From positions 1-32,007 of the forward strand of contig NZ_CABJDK010000014.1 in assembly GCF_902364355.1 (NCBI RefSeq): DNA of 32,007 bases, read 5' to 3'. Positions 6,749-14,756 of this stretch are shown piece by piece (within the stretch, counting starts at the first letter, position 1; each line of letters opens with the position of its first letter). Under the pieces are notes generated by a model that did no database searches, was not told the origin of the DNA, and was given only the letters and a program-made list of their open reading frames with translations. Source of the DNA: Collinsella aerofaciens (lineage in GTDB: Bacteria; Actinomycetota; Coriobacteriia; Coriobacteriales; Coriobacteriaceae). The translations under genes were made by a program, and so were the position numbers.

Positions 6749-7774
6749 CTAGTTAAGACGCTCCACAAAGAAATCTGCCATTGAGAGGAAGAGCTCGCGC
6801 GCATGCGGGTCGAGCTCGACGCCTTCGATAGCGGCCTTGGCCTTAGCGGTCAGGTCGAGCGCATAGGTGTGGGCGTAATCGATGGAGCCGGTCTCCTGGA
6901 AGATCTCCACGGCGCGTGCGAGCTGCGCAGGGTCCTCGGTGCCCGAGGAAAGGATTGCCTCGATCTCGTCGTGATAGCGCTCGTCTGACAGGGCATGCAC
7001 GGCAACGAGGGTGCGCTTGCCCTCGGTGATATCGGTGCGGAAGTCCTTGTTGGCGGCCTCCTTGGTGCCGATCAAGTTGAGCAGGTCGTCTTGAATCTGG
7101 AAGGCAAGGCCCGTGTGCAGCCCAAAGGCGCGCAGTGCCTCAATCTGCTCTTCGCTGCCGCCGCCGATAATGGCTCCGGCGGCAAGTGGCGTCGCTCCGC
7201 TGTAGTACGCGGTCTTGTGCGTCGCCATGTCCAGATAATCGTCGACCGAAATGTCAAAGCGCCCGTCGCGGACCCAGCCCAGGTCGAGCGCCTGGCCCTC
7301 GATGGTACGGACGATCATCTCGGTAAGCTCGTGGAGCACGCGAAGCTTCACGTCTGCGTTGAGTGTGGGGTCGTCGAGAACCGTCTTGGTGACCATGGTG
7401 AGCGCCAGGTCACCGCAGTTGATGGCAAGACCGGTGCCCTCGGTAAGGTGCATGCAGGGCTTGCCGCGACGAATCTGCCCGTTGTCGGCGATGTCGTCGT
7501 GGATGAGTGCGCCCGACTGAAAGTGCTCGATGGCCGCCGCTGCGCTGCGGGCGCTCTCAAAGCTGCCGCCTACCGCAGTGGCGGCGAGCATGCAGATGAG
7601 CGGGCGGTGGCGCTTGCCAGCGTTTGCCGTAAATGCCGAGAGCGGGGTATACAGGTAGCGCTCGATATCGGCGGAAGTCGCCTGTCCGTCAAAGAACGTG
7701 GCCAGATAGTCGTTAATCTGGTCAAAGTGCTGGGCTAAAAAGCTGGTAAACGGACTGGACACGGGTTCTCGCAT
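6749..7774 (-). CDS. Polyprenyl (isoprenoid) diphosphate synthase
   Basis: 341 residues, the usual size for a trans-isoprenyl diphosphate synthase, which condenses isopentenyl diphosphate with allylic diphosphates for quinones or lipid carriers. Visible motifs are GKRHRP (53-58), the first Asp-rich motif DDIAD (93-97) followed by RRGKP (102-106), the KTA motif in THKTAYYSG (about 185-193) and the second Asp-rich region FQIQDDLLN (about 225-233). The last Asp of the second motif is replaced by Asn, a change tolerated in several family members. Chain length cannot be decided from sequence. It lies upstream of the peptidoglycan-binding gene on the same strand, but that gene appears to have its own promoter. 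The ribosome-binding site before 7774 is weak; an alternative GTG lies four codons in. Confidence 0.88.
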   Translation of the reverse strand: MREPVSSPFTSFLAQHFDQINDYLATFFDGQATSADIERYLYTPLSAFTANAGKRHRPLICMLAATAVGGSFESARSAAAAIEHFQSGALIHDDIADNGQIRRGKPCMHLTEGTGLAINCGDLALTMVTKTVLDDPTLNADVKLRVLHELTEMIVRTIEGQALDLGWVRDGRFDISVDDYLDMATHKTAYYSGATPLAAGAIIGGGSEEQIEALRAFGLHTGLAFQIQDDLLNLIGTKEAANKDFRTDITEGKRTLVAVHALSDERYHDEIEAILSSGTEDPAQLARAVEIFQETGSIDYAHTYALDLTAKAKAAIEGVELDPHARELFLSMADFFVERLN

Positions 7775-7889
7775 TCTTTGATAGGTTGCATCGTTGCATT
7801 ATGCAGACAACATATTGCCACATTAGGGCGTCGAGCGCGGCGGTTGAAGACGATTGGTCCATGCGGCCGCAAGTGCGGTAGGGGCTTGG

Positions 7890-10340
7890 CTAGATAAGCC
7901 CAAAGTGTTCGAGCGCGGTGACGACGCCGTCGTGGTCGATGCTGTCGGTGACATAGTCGGCCTTTTCCTTGAGGAAGTCCGGCGCGTTGCCCATGGCGAT
8001 ACCGACATCGACGGCGTTCATCAGCGAGACGTCATTGCTGGCGTCGCCGATGCCGTATACGGTTCCGTGGTGGGGATCGAGGGCGTCGAGTACGGACTGG
8101 ATACCCTCGCGCTTGGTGCATTCGCGAGGCGAAATCTCGGTCACTTCGAGCTCGAGTTCGTTAAAGCAGAGCAGCGGCTCAAACGCTTGATCCTGAGCGA
8201 TGCGGTTGGCAAGCGACGTGGACATTAAGATCTTGTAGGCGCTGTAATGTTGCAGCTGCGTAATTGCATCGCCCACGGTGCGGGCGTATCCCGGGGCGTC
8301 GGGCGCATCGGCACTCATGCGAACGACGCCATTGAGTCCCTCAAAACGAATCACTTCGTCCGATTGCTCAAGAATGGGAGCAAGGCGCTGCAGCATGCCG
8401 GGCGTCATCGCCAAATCGCGAATCACGTGTCCCTCAAGTTCGACATAGCCACCCGCGAGGCAGACGATGCCGGTCCAGGGCAGCTCGAGCAGCTTTGGAT
8501 GGATGCAGCTCAGCGTGCGCCCTGTGCAGATAAACGCCATATTGCCCTTGGCGACAAAATCACGGATGGCTTGCGAGACCGCTTCATTGGGATAGGGGGA
8601 GAGGTCTCGCTCGCTCTCGGGAAGCTCTTGTGCCACTCGAGGGTCTTGCCAGGCGAGTGTTCCGTCGATATCGAAGAAGCAGATATCGCCGCGCTTATGG
8701 GCTGCGCTGGCGGCAGGGGAGGCCGAGGTGGTGGGCACAAATCCCGGCTCGAGGCCCATGATCTGGTCAAAATGCTCTTTAACGCGGGGAACGGAGATGC
8801 CAATAATCACCTGGGCGGTCTTGCCCGTAATGATGAGGCCCTTGGCGCCCGCCGCGACGAAGGCTGCGTTGTCTGCGACAACGGAAGGTTCTGCGACCTC
8901 AACGCGCAGACGCGTGGCGCAATTGGTCGCTCCTACAATATTGCTAACGCCACCCAAGAGCGCAACGACTTGCTCAGCAAGCAGATGATCTTGGGATGAT
9001 TGGTTGTCGGTGCCGTTTTGGGCCGCGCCTTCTTTGGCAGAGCTTTTTCCCGTCAGACGTGCGAGCGCCGCATCGCTGGCGATATGATCCTCGCGGCCTG
9101 GGGTTTTTAGGTCGAAAGCCAGAATGAGGCCCCGGAAGACCAGAAAAAAGACAGCGCTAAACATCAGACCGATACCGAGCGCCAAAAGGTAGGAGCCGGC
9201 ATGCATTCGCATGAGTGGGATGAAGTTGAAGGCCGTCATTTCCATGAGACCGCCCGAGAAGATGCCGACGATGCCAAAGAAGTTCATGGTCATGGCAAGG
9301 CAGGAGGACAGGACGGCGTAGAGCAAAAAGAGTCCGGGATAGGTGAACATAAAGAGAAACTCTAGCGGCTCGGTGACGCCGCAGACCACCGAGGCGACGA
9401 TGGCGGGCAAAAGGATGACCTTAAGGCCGGCGCGGCGTTCGGGTTTGGCGGTGAAATAGAATGCTGCCGCGATGGCGGGAAGGCCAAAGAGCTTGCCCCA
9501 GCCGGTGGCGGTAAAACCTGCCCAGGGCGCAAGTTCATTTAAAGGGCGCGTGCTATGGGAGAGAATGGGGAGCAGGTTGGTCCACGTGGCGTAAATACCG
9601 TCGTGAATGACCAGATTGTCGTAATAGATGGGCATATAGAGCAGATGGTGCAGCCCCATGGGCTCGAGCGCTCGCTCCAAAAACACAAAGATGCCCACGC
9701 CGAAGGGGCCGACGCCCGCAAGTGCGTGGCGCAGCGTTTCGGTCACAGCGTATGCGAAAGGCACGATGGCGGCCGAGATGGCGGCAAGGGCAAACACGGC
9801 AAAAAAGCTGATGAGGTAGACCAGCGAGGAACCCGAGAAGGTGCCGAGCCAATCGGGAACCTTGGCATCGTAGAAGCGGTCATGGATCGCGACGACGGTT
9901 GCCGACACCGCCAGCGGGCCGATAATGCCGGTGTCGAGCGTCTTGATGCCGTCGATGACGGTGATGCCGCTAGCGGAGGTCAAAAACGACGGGTACTTAA
10001 GCCCAAGGTTGTCTCCGCTCAGCTTAATGATCTCGCTCAAAAAGAAACAGTAGGAAAAATAGGCTACGAGCGCCTCGAGGCAGCAGCGTGCCGGTTGCTT
10101 TTGGGCAAGGCCGATAGGCAGCGCTACGGCAAAAAGGAGTGGAAGGCGCTTAAAGACCGTCCACGAGCCGCGCTGAATGATAGTCCAGAAAACGTACCAG
10201 GGGGTTCCGTATACGGCGAGGTCGCCGACGATATCCACGGTCGTTGCGAGGGCGGAGATGCCGACCATGAGGCCTGATATAGAAAACAGCATGGCGGGCG
10301 CGAACATGGCTCCGCCAAAACGTTGGATTTTCTGCAGCAT
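7890..10340 (-). CDS. PTS EIIC-EIIB fused to a HAD-family sugar phosphatase
   Basis: 816 residues from the ATG at 10340, chosen over an upstream TTG at 10376 because GAAAGG lies 7-8 nt before it and the protein then starts MLQKIQRFGGAMFAP, as in glucose/maltose-family EIIC. Residues 1-415 are the EIIC membrane domain, with GVTEPLEF (321-328), a family signature near the substrate site. EIIB spans about 452-530 with its phosphorylated cysteine in NCATRLR (Cys474). A linker leads into a Cof-type HAD phosphatase (551-816) with all four motifs: DIDGT (557-561), CTGR (605-608), Lys743 and GDASND (765-770). EIIA is absent and must come from elsewhere. The fusion suggests that imported sugar-phosphate is dephosphorylated, or its level controlled, at the membrane. 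The substrate is not clear: the EIIC is MalX/glucose-like, while the divergent regulator is TreR-like. Confidence 0.88.
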   Translation of the reverse strand: MLQKIQRFGGAMFAPAMLFSISGLMVGISALATTVDIVGDLAVYGTPWYVFWTIIQRGSWTVFKRLPLLFAVALPIGLAQKQPARCCLEALVAYFSYCFFLSEIIKLSGDNLGLKYPSFLTSASGITVIDGIKTLDTGIIGPLAVSATVVAIHDRFYDAKVPDWLGTFSGSSLVYLISFFAVFALAAISAAIVPFAYAVTETLRHALAGVGPFGVGIFVFLERALEPMGLHHLLYMPIYYDNLVIHDGIYATWTNLLPILSHSTRPLNELAPWAGFTATGWGKLFGLPAIAAAFYFTAKPERRAGLKVILLPAIVASVVCGVTEPLEFLFMFTYPGLFLLYAVLSSCLAMTMNFFGIVGIFSGGLMEMTAFNFIPLMRMHAGSYLLALGIGLMFSAVFFLVFRGLILAFDLKTPGREDHIASDAALARLTGKSSAKEGAAQNGTDNQSSQDHLLAEQVVALLGGVSNIVGATNCATRLRVEVAEPSVVADNAAFVAAGAKGLIITGKTAQVIIGISVPRVKEHFDQIMGLEPGFVPTTSASPAASAAHKRGDICFFDIDGTLAWQDPRVAQELPESERDLSPYPNEAVSQAIRDFVAKGNMAFICTGRTLSCIHPKLLELPWTGIVCLAGGYVELEGHVIRDLAMTPGMLQRLAPILEQSDEVIRFEGLNGVVRMSADAPDAPGYARTVGDAITQLQHYSAYKILMSTSLANRIAQDQAFEPLLCFNELELEVTEISPRECTKREGIQSVLDALDPHHGTVYGIGDASNDVSLMNAVDVGIAMGNAPDFLKEKADYVTDSIDHDGVVTALEHFGLI

Positions 10341-10564
10341 AATATGCCTTTCGGATGCAACATGCTGTGCGAGCAAGAACGTTTAAACAATGAACTCATT
10401 GTAGAGGACTGGCTGCTTGCCGCATTGACGGTTTTGATTCGGTCCGATTTGGGTTTCGGGGGAACCGTCGACGGTAAATAATCCGTGCTTTACCGATAAT
10501 CGGTTTAAACAACTTTAAGAAATGCTATCGTGCCTAGCCATACATATTCATTAGAGGTGAAATC
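10341..10564. promoter_or_regulatory. Divergent promoter region with two GTTTAAAC operators
   Basis: Two copies of the palindrome GTTTAAAC lie at 10381-10388 and 10503-10510. Both fit the HutC-subfamily GntR consensus GT-N-TA-N-AC. The first lies just downstream of a minus-strand TACAAT box (10398-10403), near the probable start of the PTS transcript. The second overlaps a possible -35 (TTTAAA 10504-10509) for the regulator gene, 16 bp before TATCGT (10526-10531). Two other palindromes are ACCGTCGACGGT (10464-10475) and ACCGATAATCGGT (10492-10504). The arrangement suggests that the GntR protein represses both genes. Confidence 0.6.
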
Positions 10565-11284
10565 ATGCCAAAAGCGATTTACGAAGGAATCTACCGCGAG
10601 ATCCGTTCGCGCATCATCAACGGGACCTATGCGTTTCAGGAGATGCTGCCAACCGAAGCCGAGCTGACCGCGGAGTTTGGCTGCACGCGCAATACCGTTC
10701 GACGCGCCTTGAGCATGCTGGCCGACCAGATGTTTGTGCAGCCTATACACGGTAAGGGCGTGCGCGTTATTTGGCTTAAGGGCGAAACCGACATGCTGGG
10801 CGCACTCGAAGAGGTTGAGTCGTTTGGCGAGTTCGCAAAACGCAACAATGCCGTCGCATCGACCGAGGTCAAGTCTTTTGAACATTTGATTTGCACTGAG
10901 CAACTCTCACGTCGCCTGGGCTTTAAGGTGGGCGAGGAGCTGATTCGCGTCGTGCGTGTCCGAAGCCTCAACGGCAGCGCGCGCCAAGTGGACCATGGCT
11001 ACTTTTTGGCGTCGATCGCCAAGGGCCTGACCCCCGAGATCGCGGCGGATTCTATCTACGGCTATCTGGAGCACAAGCGCGGCGTCAAAGTGATGGCGAG
11101 CCGTCGTACGGTGAGTGTCGAGCTCGCCAACGATGAAGACTGCAGCTATCTGGACCTCGGCAAGTACAACTGCGTCGCCGTTATGGAGAGCCAGTCGTAC
11201 ACCTCGGACGGCATCTTGTTCGAGGTCACGCATGCCCGCACACACCCCGAGATCTTCCATTACCGCGTCAATTCCAAGCGATAG
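10565..11284 (+). CDS. GntR-family (HutC/TreR-like) transcriptional regulator
   Basis: 239 residues. The N-terminal winged helix-turn-helix (about 1-70) contains LPTEAELTAEFGCTRNTVRR and the wing HGKGVRV. The rest (about 80-235) is a UTRA ligand-binding domain of the HutC subfamily, closing with FEVTHARTHPEIFHY. The family binds GT-N-TA-N-AC operators and is released by sugar phosphates or similar effectors. The overall shape resembles the trehalose repressor TreR. It is divergent from the PTS-HAD fusion gene and followed by the maltose ABC operon, so it probably senses a sugar-phosphate made by the PTS and may control both. The ATG at 10565 follows AGAGGTG. It ends at a strong terminator (11323-11377). 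Confidence 0.85.
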   Translation: MPKAIYEGIYREIRSRIINGTYAFQEMLPTEAELTAEFGCTRNTVRRALSMLADQMFVQPIHGKGVRVIWLKGETDMLGALEEVESFGEFAKRNNAVASTEVKSFEHLICTEQLSRRLGFKVGEELIRVVRVRSLNGSARQVDHGYFLASIAKGLTPEIAADSIYGYLEHKRGVKVMASRRTVSVELANDEDCSYLDLGKYNCVAVMESQSYTSDGILFEVTHARTHPEIFHYRVNSKR

Positions 11285-11322
11285 CCGGCTAGCTCGCAGC
11301 CTGACGAGACTCATGCCCTCAA

Positions 11323-11377
11323 AGAGAAAACGCCCGGTCAAACCGACGATGCATCGGCTTGACCGGGCGTTTTCTCT
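11323..11377. terminator. Long-stem terminator after the regulator gene
   Basis: AGAGAAAACGCCCGGTCAA (11323-11341) and its exact reverse complement (11359-11377) form a 19-bp stem, extended by CCGA/TCGG after one mismatch. The T-run is part of the stem, so it can work in both directions. Confidence 0.75.
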
Positions 11378-11397
11378 GCATTCGATAACGAATAATT

Positions 11398-11502
11398 GTT
11401 TATACAAAACTTGTCAAGTATCAAGTCGAAATTACCGTTCACCGAAGTTTTTCTACCGCTCTAGTAATACTTGTTCAAACAACTAGCCAAATAGCGTATT
11501 GT
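11398..11502 (+). promoter_or_regulatory. malE promoter region with two HutC-like sites
   Basis: GTTTATAC (11398-11405) fits GT-N-TA-N-AC and sits inside the palindrome TTGTTTATACAA. TTGTTCAAACAA (11471-11482) is a second palindrome, one base from the GTTTAAAC core. It overlaps a possible -35 TTCAAA (11474-11479), 17 bp before TATTGT (11497-11502). A short GGCGGCA/TGCCGCC stem (11549-11567) precedes the ribosome-binding site of malE. Control by the regulator encoded just upstream is inferred. Confidence 0.45.
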
Positions 11503-11590
11503 ACAAGTCAGCAAAAGGGGCAAAGTCCCCGAGCCAATCTCCGAAGGCGGCGGCAAAGGGTGCCGCCACGGTGTGAAAGGGTGGATTGTA

Positions 11591-12907
11591 ATGAAGAACG
11601 AAATGAGCAGAAGGCAGTTCCTGGGCTTTGCTGGTTCCGCGGCTGCGGTTCTTGGTCTGGGCCTCGTGGGCTGCGGTGGTTCTGCCGGCTCTGGCTCCTC
11701 TGCTTCTGGTGACGCTGCCGAGGTCTACTTCCTCCAGTTCAAGCCCGAGGTCGACAAGGAGTGGAAGGAGATCGCCAAGGCGTACAAGAAGGAGAAGGGC
11801 GTCGAGGTCAAGATCGTGACCGCCGCCTCCAACACCTACGAGGAGAAGCTCAAGTCCGAGATGTCCAAGAGCTCCGCTCCGACGCTGTTCCAGGTCAACG
11901 GCCCCACCGGCCTTAAGAACTGGAAGGACTACTGCGCCGATCTTTCCGACACCAAGCTCCGCGGCGAGCTCATCGACGACTCCCTGGCGCTGCAGTCCGA
12001 CGGCAAGGATCTGGGTATCGACTGGGTTCAGGAGAGCTACGGCATCATTTACAACAAGGAGCTCCTCGAGAAGGCCGGCTACAAGGCCGAGGACATCAAC
12101 TCCTTCGACAAGCTGAAGGCTTGCGCCGATGACATCCAGGCCCGCAAGGACGAGCTCGGCGTTGACGGTGCCTTCACTTCCGCCGGTATGGATGACTCCT
12201 CCAGCTGGCGCTACACCACGCACCTCGCCAACCTCCCGCTCTACTACGAGTTCGAGAAGGAGCACAATCAGGAGGACGACGAGATCAAGGGCGAGTATCT
12301 CGACAACTTTAAGCAGATCTTCGACCTGTACATCACCGACTCCACCTGCGATCCTTCGCAGCTCGCCTCCAAGACCGGTGACGACGCCACCAACGAGTTC
12401 GCAACCGGCAAGGCCGTCTTCTATCAGAACGGCTCTTGGGCCTACGCCGACCTCACCAAGGCCGGTATGACCGACGACCAGCTCGGCATGCTGCCGATCT
12501 ACATCGGCGTCGACGGCGAGGAGAACCAGGGCCTGTGCTCCGGCGGCGAGAACTACTGGTGCGTCAGCTCCCAGGCTTCCGAGGATGCCCAGAAGGCCAC
12601 CGAGGACTTCATGTATTGGTGCGTCACTTCTGACACCGCCACCAGCATCATCGCTGACAAGATGGGTCTGACCGCCCCGTTCAAGAGCGCTAAGGAGACC
12701 ACCAACGTCTTCTCTCAGCAGGCCGTTGCTATGGCCAAGGACGGCAAGAAGACCGTTGCTTGGGACTTCGTTTACATCCCCTCCGAGGAGTGGAAGAAGA
12801 ACCTCAAGCAGGCTCTCATCGCTTATGCTGCCGACAACACCAAGTGGGACGGCGTCAAGAACGCCTTCGTCGATGGCTGGAAGACCGAGAAGGCTGCTTC
12901 CGAGTAA
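11591..12907 (+). CDS. Sugar ABC transporter substrate-binding lipoprotein (MalE-like)
   Basis: 438 residues. The start MKNEMSRRQFLGFAG carries a twin-arginine-type signal (SRRQFL, 6-11), a hydrophobic stretch and the lipobox LVGC (Cys28), so the protein is probably exported and lipid-anchored on the outer face of the membrane. A Gly/Ser spacer follows. The mature part is a family 1 extracellular solute-binding protein, with FQVNGPTGLKNW, YGIIYNKELLEKAGYK and FATGKAVFYQNGSWAYADL. The following permease and ATPase genes and the nearby malQ-glgP pair point to maltose/maltodextrin as substrate, though binding specificity cannot be read from the sequence. I chose the ATG at 11591 rather than the upstream GTG at 11573, which would place residues before the signal. 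Codon use is strongly biased, suggesting high expression. Confidence 0.87.
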   Translation: MKNEMSRRQFLGFAGSAAAVLGLGLVGCGGSAGSGSSASGDAAEVYFLQFKPEVDKEWKEIAKAYKKEKGVEVKIVTAASNTYEEKLKSEMSKSSAPTLFQVNGPTGLKNWKDYCADLSDTKLRGELIDDSLALQSDGKDLGIDWVQESYGIIYNKELLEKAGYKAEDINSFDKLKACADDIQARKDELGVDGAFTSAGMDDSSSWRYTTHLANLPLYYEFEKEHNQEDDEIKGEYLDNFKQIFDLYITDSTCDPSQLASKTGDDATNEFATGKAVFYQNGSWAYADLTKAGMTDDQLGMLPIYIGVDGEENQGLCSGGENYWCVSSQASEDAQKATEDFMYWCVTSDTATSIIADKMGLTAPFKSAKETTNVFSQQAVAMAKDGKKTVAWDFVYIPSEEWKKNLKQALIAYAADNTKWDGVKNAFVDGWKTEKAASE

Positions 12908-12938
12908 GCAGTTGCTGCCCAAGCTATCTGATTAGCGA

Positions 12939-12974
12939 CAGGGGGCGGGCAGACGTAGGTTTGCCCGCCCCCTG
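12939..12974 (+). other. Intercistronic hairpin between malE and the first permease gene
   Basis: CAGGGGGCGGGCA (12939-12951) pairs perfectly with TGCCCGCCCCCTG (12962-12974) around a 10-nt loop and has no T-run. It probably stabilises the malE part of the message or causes partial termination, so that the binding protein is made in excess over the membrane parts. Confidence 0.65.
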
Positions 12975-12994
12975 CATATTGAAAGGACCCTTCT

Positions 12995-13849
12995 ATGGGC
13001 AAAGCACTCAAGCGCTGGTGGCCGCTCTTTATGCTGCCCACGTGCCTGGCGTTTATGATCGGGTTCGTGATTCCCTTTATCCAGGGTTTCTATCTCTCGT
13101 TCTGCCAGTTTATTACCATCAATAACGCGCACTTTGTCGGTATCGAGAACTACGTGCGCGCGCTGTCCGATCCGCAGTTCTCCACGTCGTTCTTCTTTAC
13201 CGTGGCGTTTGCCTTCCTGTCGACGGTGCTCATCAACGTGATCGCGCTGGCCATTGCGCAGGCGCTCACTCGCAAGGCGCTCAAGGGCACCAACATCTTC
13301 CGTACGATTTTCTTTATGCCTAACCTGATTGGCGGCATTGTACTGGGTTACATTTGGCAGATTCTGATCAACTGCCTGCTCTCCAACGTGGGTGCCCAGC
13401 TTATCGCCCTCAACTCCGCCGCTGGCTTCTGGGGCCTTATCATCCTGACCCTGTGGCAACAGGTCGGCTACATGATGATCATCTACATCGCCGGTCTGCA
13501 GTCCATTCCGTCTGACTACATCGAGGCCGCCAAGGTCGATGGCGCTACGGCATGGCAGACGTTTTGGAAGGTTAAGATCCCCAACCTGATGCCGACCATC
13601 ACCATCTGCCTGTTCCTGTCCATCACCAACGGCTTTAAGCTGTTCGACCAGAACCTCGCCCTTACCGGTGGCGCCCCGGCGCACTCCACCGAGATGCTCG
13701 CCCTGAACATCTACAACACGTTCTATTCGCGTGCTGGCATCGCATGGCAGGGCATCGGTCAGGCCAAGGCAGTTATCTTCTGCATCCTGGTTGTCGCTAT
13801 TTCTATGATCCAGCTTAAGGCCACGAGGTCCAAGGAGGTGCAGCAGTAA
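12995..13849 (+). CDS. Sugar ABC transporter permease (MalF-like)
   Basis: 284 residues with about six membrane helices. Near the C-terminal half lies the EAA loop that contacts the ATPase (YIEAAKVDGATAWQTFWKVKIPNLMP region, about residues 172-197). It is shorter than E. coli MalF, lacking its large periplasmic insertion, as is typical for Gram-positive-type permeases. The start at 12995 follows TTGAAAGGACCC. The stop codon overlaps the ATG of the next gene by one base (13849), showing translational coupling. It forms the transmembrane pore together with the next protein. Confidence 0.88.
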   Translation: MGKALKRWWPLFMLPTCLAFMIGFVIPFIQGFYLSFCQFITINNAHFVGIENYVRALSDPQFSTSFFFTVAFAFLSTVLINVIALAIAQALTRKALKGTNIFRTIFFMPNLIGGIVLGYIWQILINCLLSNVGAQLIALNSAAGFWGLIILTLWQQVGYMMIIYIAGLQSIPSDYIEAAKVDGATAWQTFWKVKIPNLMPTITICLFLSITNGFKLFDQNLALTGGAPAHSTEMLALNIYNTFYSRAGIAWQGIGQAKAVIFCILVVAISMIQLKATRSKEVQQ

Positions 13850-14688
13850 TGAAACGCGATAAGGCTATCAACCGCGCGCTCTCGATCTTCTTTACGATTC
13901 TGTCGCTCGCATGGATCTACCCCGTGTTCATGATTGCGCTCAATTCCTTTAAGAAAGCGACCGCAATCAGCACCACCACGGCGTTCGATCTGCTCACGCC
14001 CGAGACGTTCAACGGCCTCGCAAACTACGTGCACGCTCTGAACGAGCAGGGCTTTGCCTCGGCGTTTATGTACTCGCTCATCATCACGGTCACGTCGGTC
14101 GTGCTGATTCTGGTGTGCTGCTCCATGTGCGCTTGGTACGTGGTGCGCGTCAACAGCAAGATCTCGAACTTCTTCTATTACCTGTTCGTCTTCTCGATGG
14201 TCGTACCGTTCCAGATGCTCATGTTCACGCTGTCCAACCTCGCGGACCGCATCGGCTTTAACACGCCGTTTAACATCTGCTTCATCTACCTTGGTTTTGG
14301 CGCGGGTCTCGCGGTCTTTATGTTCGCCGGCTTCGTCAAGAACATCCCGCTCGAGATTGAGGAAGCGGCCATGATCGACGGCTGCAACCCGGTCCAGGTG
14401 TTCTTTAAGATCGTCCTTCCCATTATGAAGCCCACCTATCTTTCGGTCGGCATCCTTGAGACCATGTGGGTCTGGAACGACTATCTGCTGCCCTACCTTA
14501 CGCTCGACTCCACCAAGTACAAGACCATTCCTATCTTGATCCAGTACTTCCGTGGCGGCTATGGCCACGTCGAGCTCGGCCCCATGATGGCATGCATCAT
14601 GATGGTCGTCATCCCCATCGTCATCATGTACATCTTCTGCCAGAAGTACATCATTGACGGCGTTGTGGCAGGTGCCGTCAAGGGCTGA
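13849..14688 (+). CDS. Sugar ABC transporter permease (MalG-like)
   Basis: 279 residues, six predicted membrane helices. The EAA loop EIEEAAMIDGCNPVQVFFKI (about 167-186), followed by LPIMKP, is the docking site for the ATP-binding subunit. The C-terminus (KYIIDGVVAGAVKG) matches the GAVKG ending typical of MalG-type permeases. It partners the preceding permease; the one-base overlap of start and stop codons indicates joint translation. Confidence 0.9.
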   Translation: MKRDKAINRALSIFFTILSLAWIYPVFMIALNSFKKATAISTTTAFDLLTPETFNGLANYVHALNEQGFASAFMYSLIITVTSVVLILVCCSMCAWYVVRVNSKISNFFYYLFVFSMVVPFQMLMFTLSNLADRIGFNTPFNICFIYLGFGAGLAVFMFAGFVKNIPLEIEEAAMIDGCNPVQVFFKIVLPIMKPTYLSVGILETMWVWNDYLLPYLTLDSTKYKTIPILIQYFRGGYGHVELGPMMACIMMVVIPIVIMYIFCQKYIIDGVVAGAVKG

Positions 14689-14713
14689 TGCCGTAACTGT
14701 TTTGCAAGTTTTG

Positions 14714-14738
14714 GCGGCGCCTCTCAGCGCGGCGCCGC
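14714..14738 (+). other. Intercistronic hairpin before the ATPase gene
   Basis: GCGGCGCC (14714-14721) and GGCGCCGC (14731-14738) form an 8-bp GC-only stem with a 9-nt loop, shortly before the ribosome-binding site of the ATPase gene. There is no T-run. It may tune message stability or translation of the last gene. Confidence 0.45.
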
Positions 14739-14756
14739 GTATCGAAAGGTAAAGAC

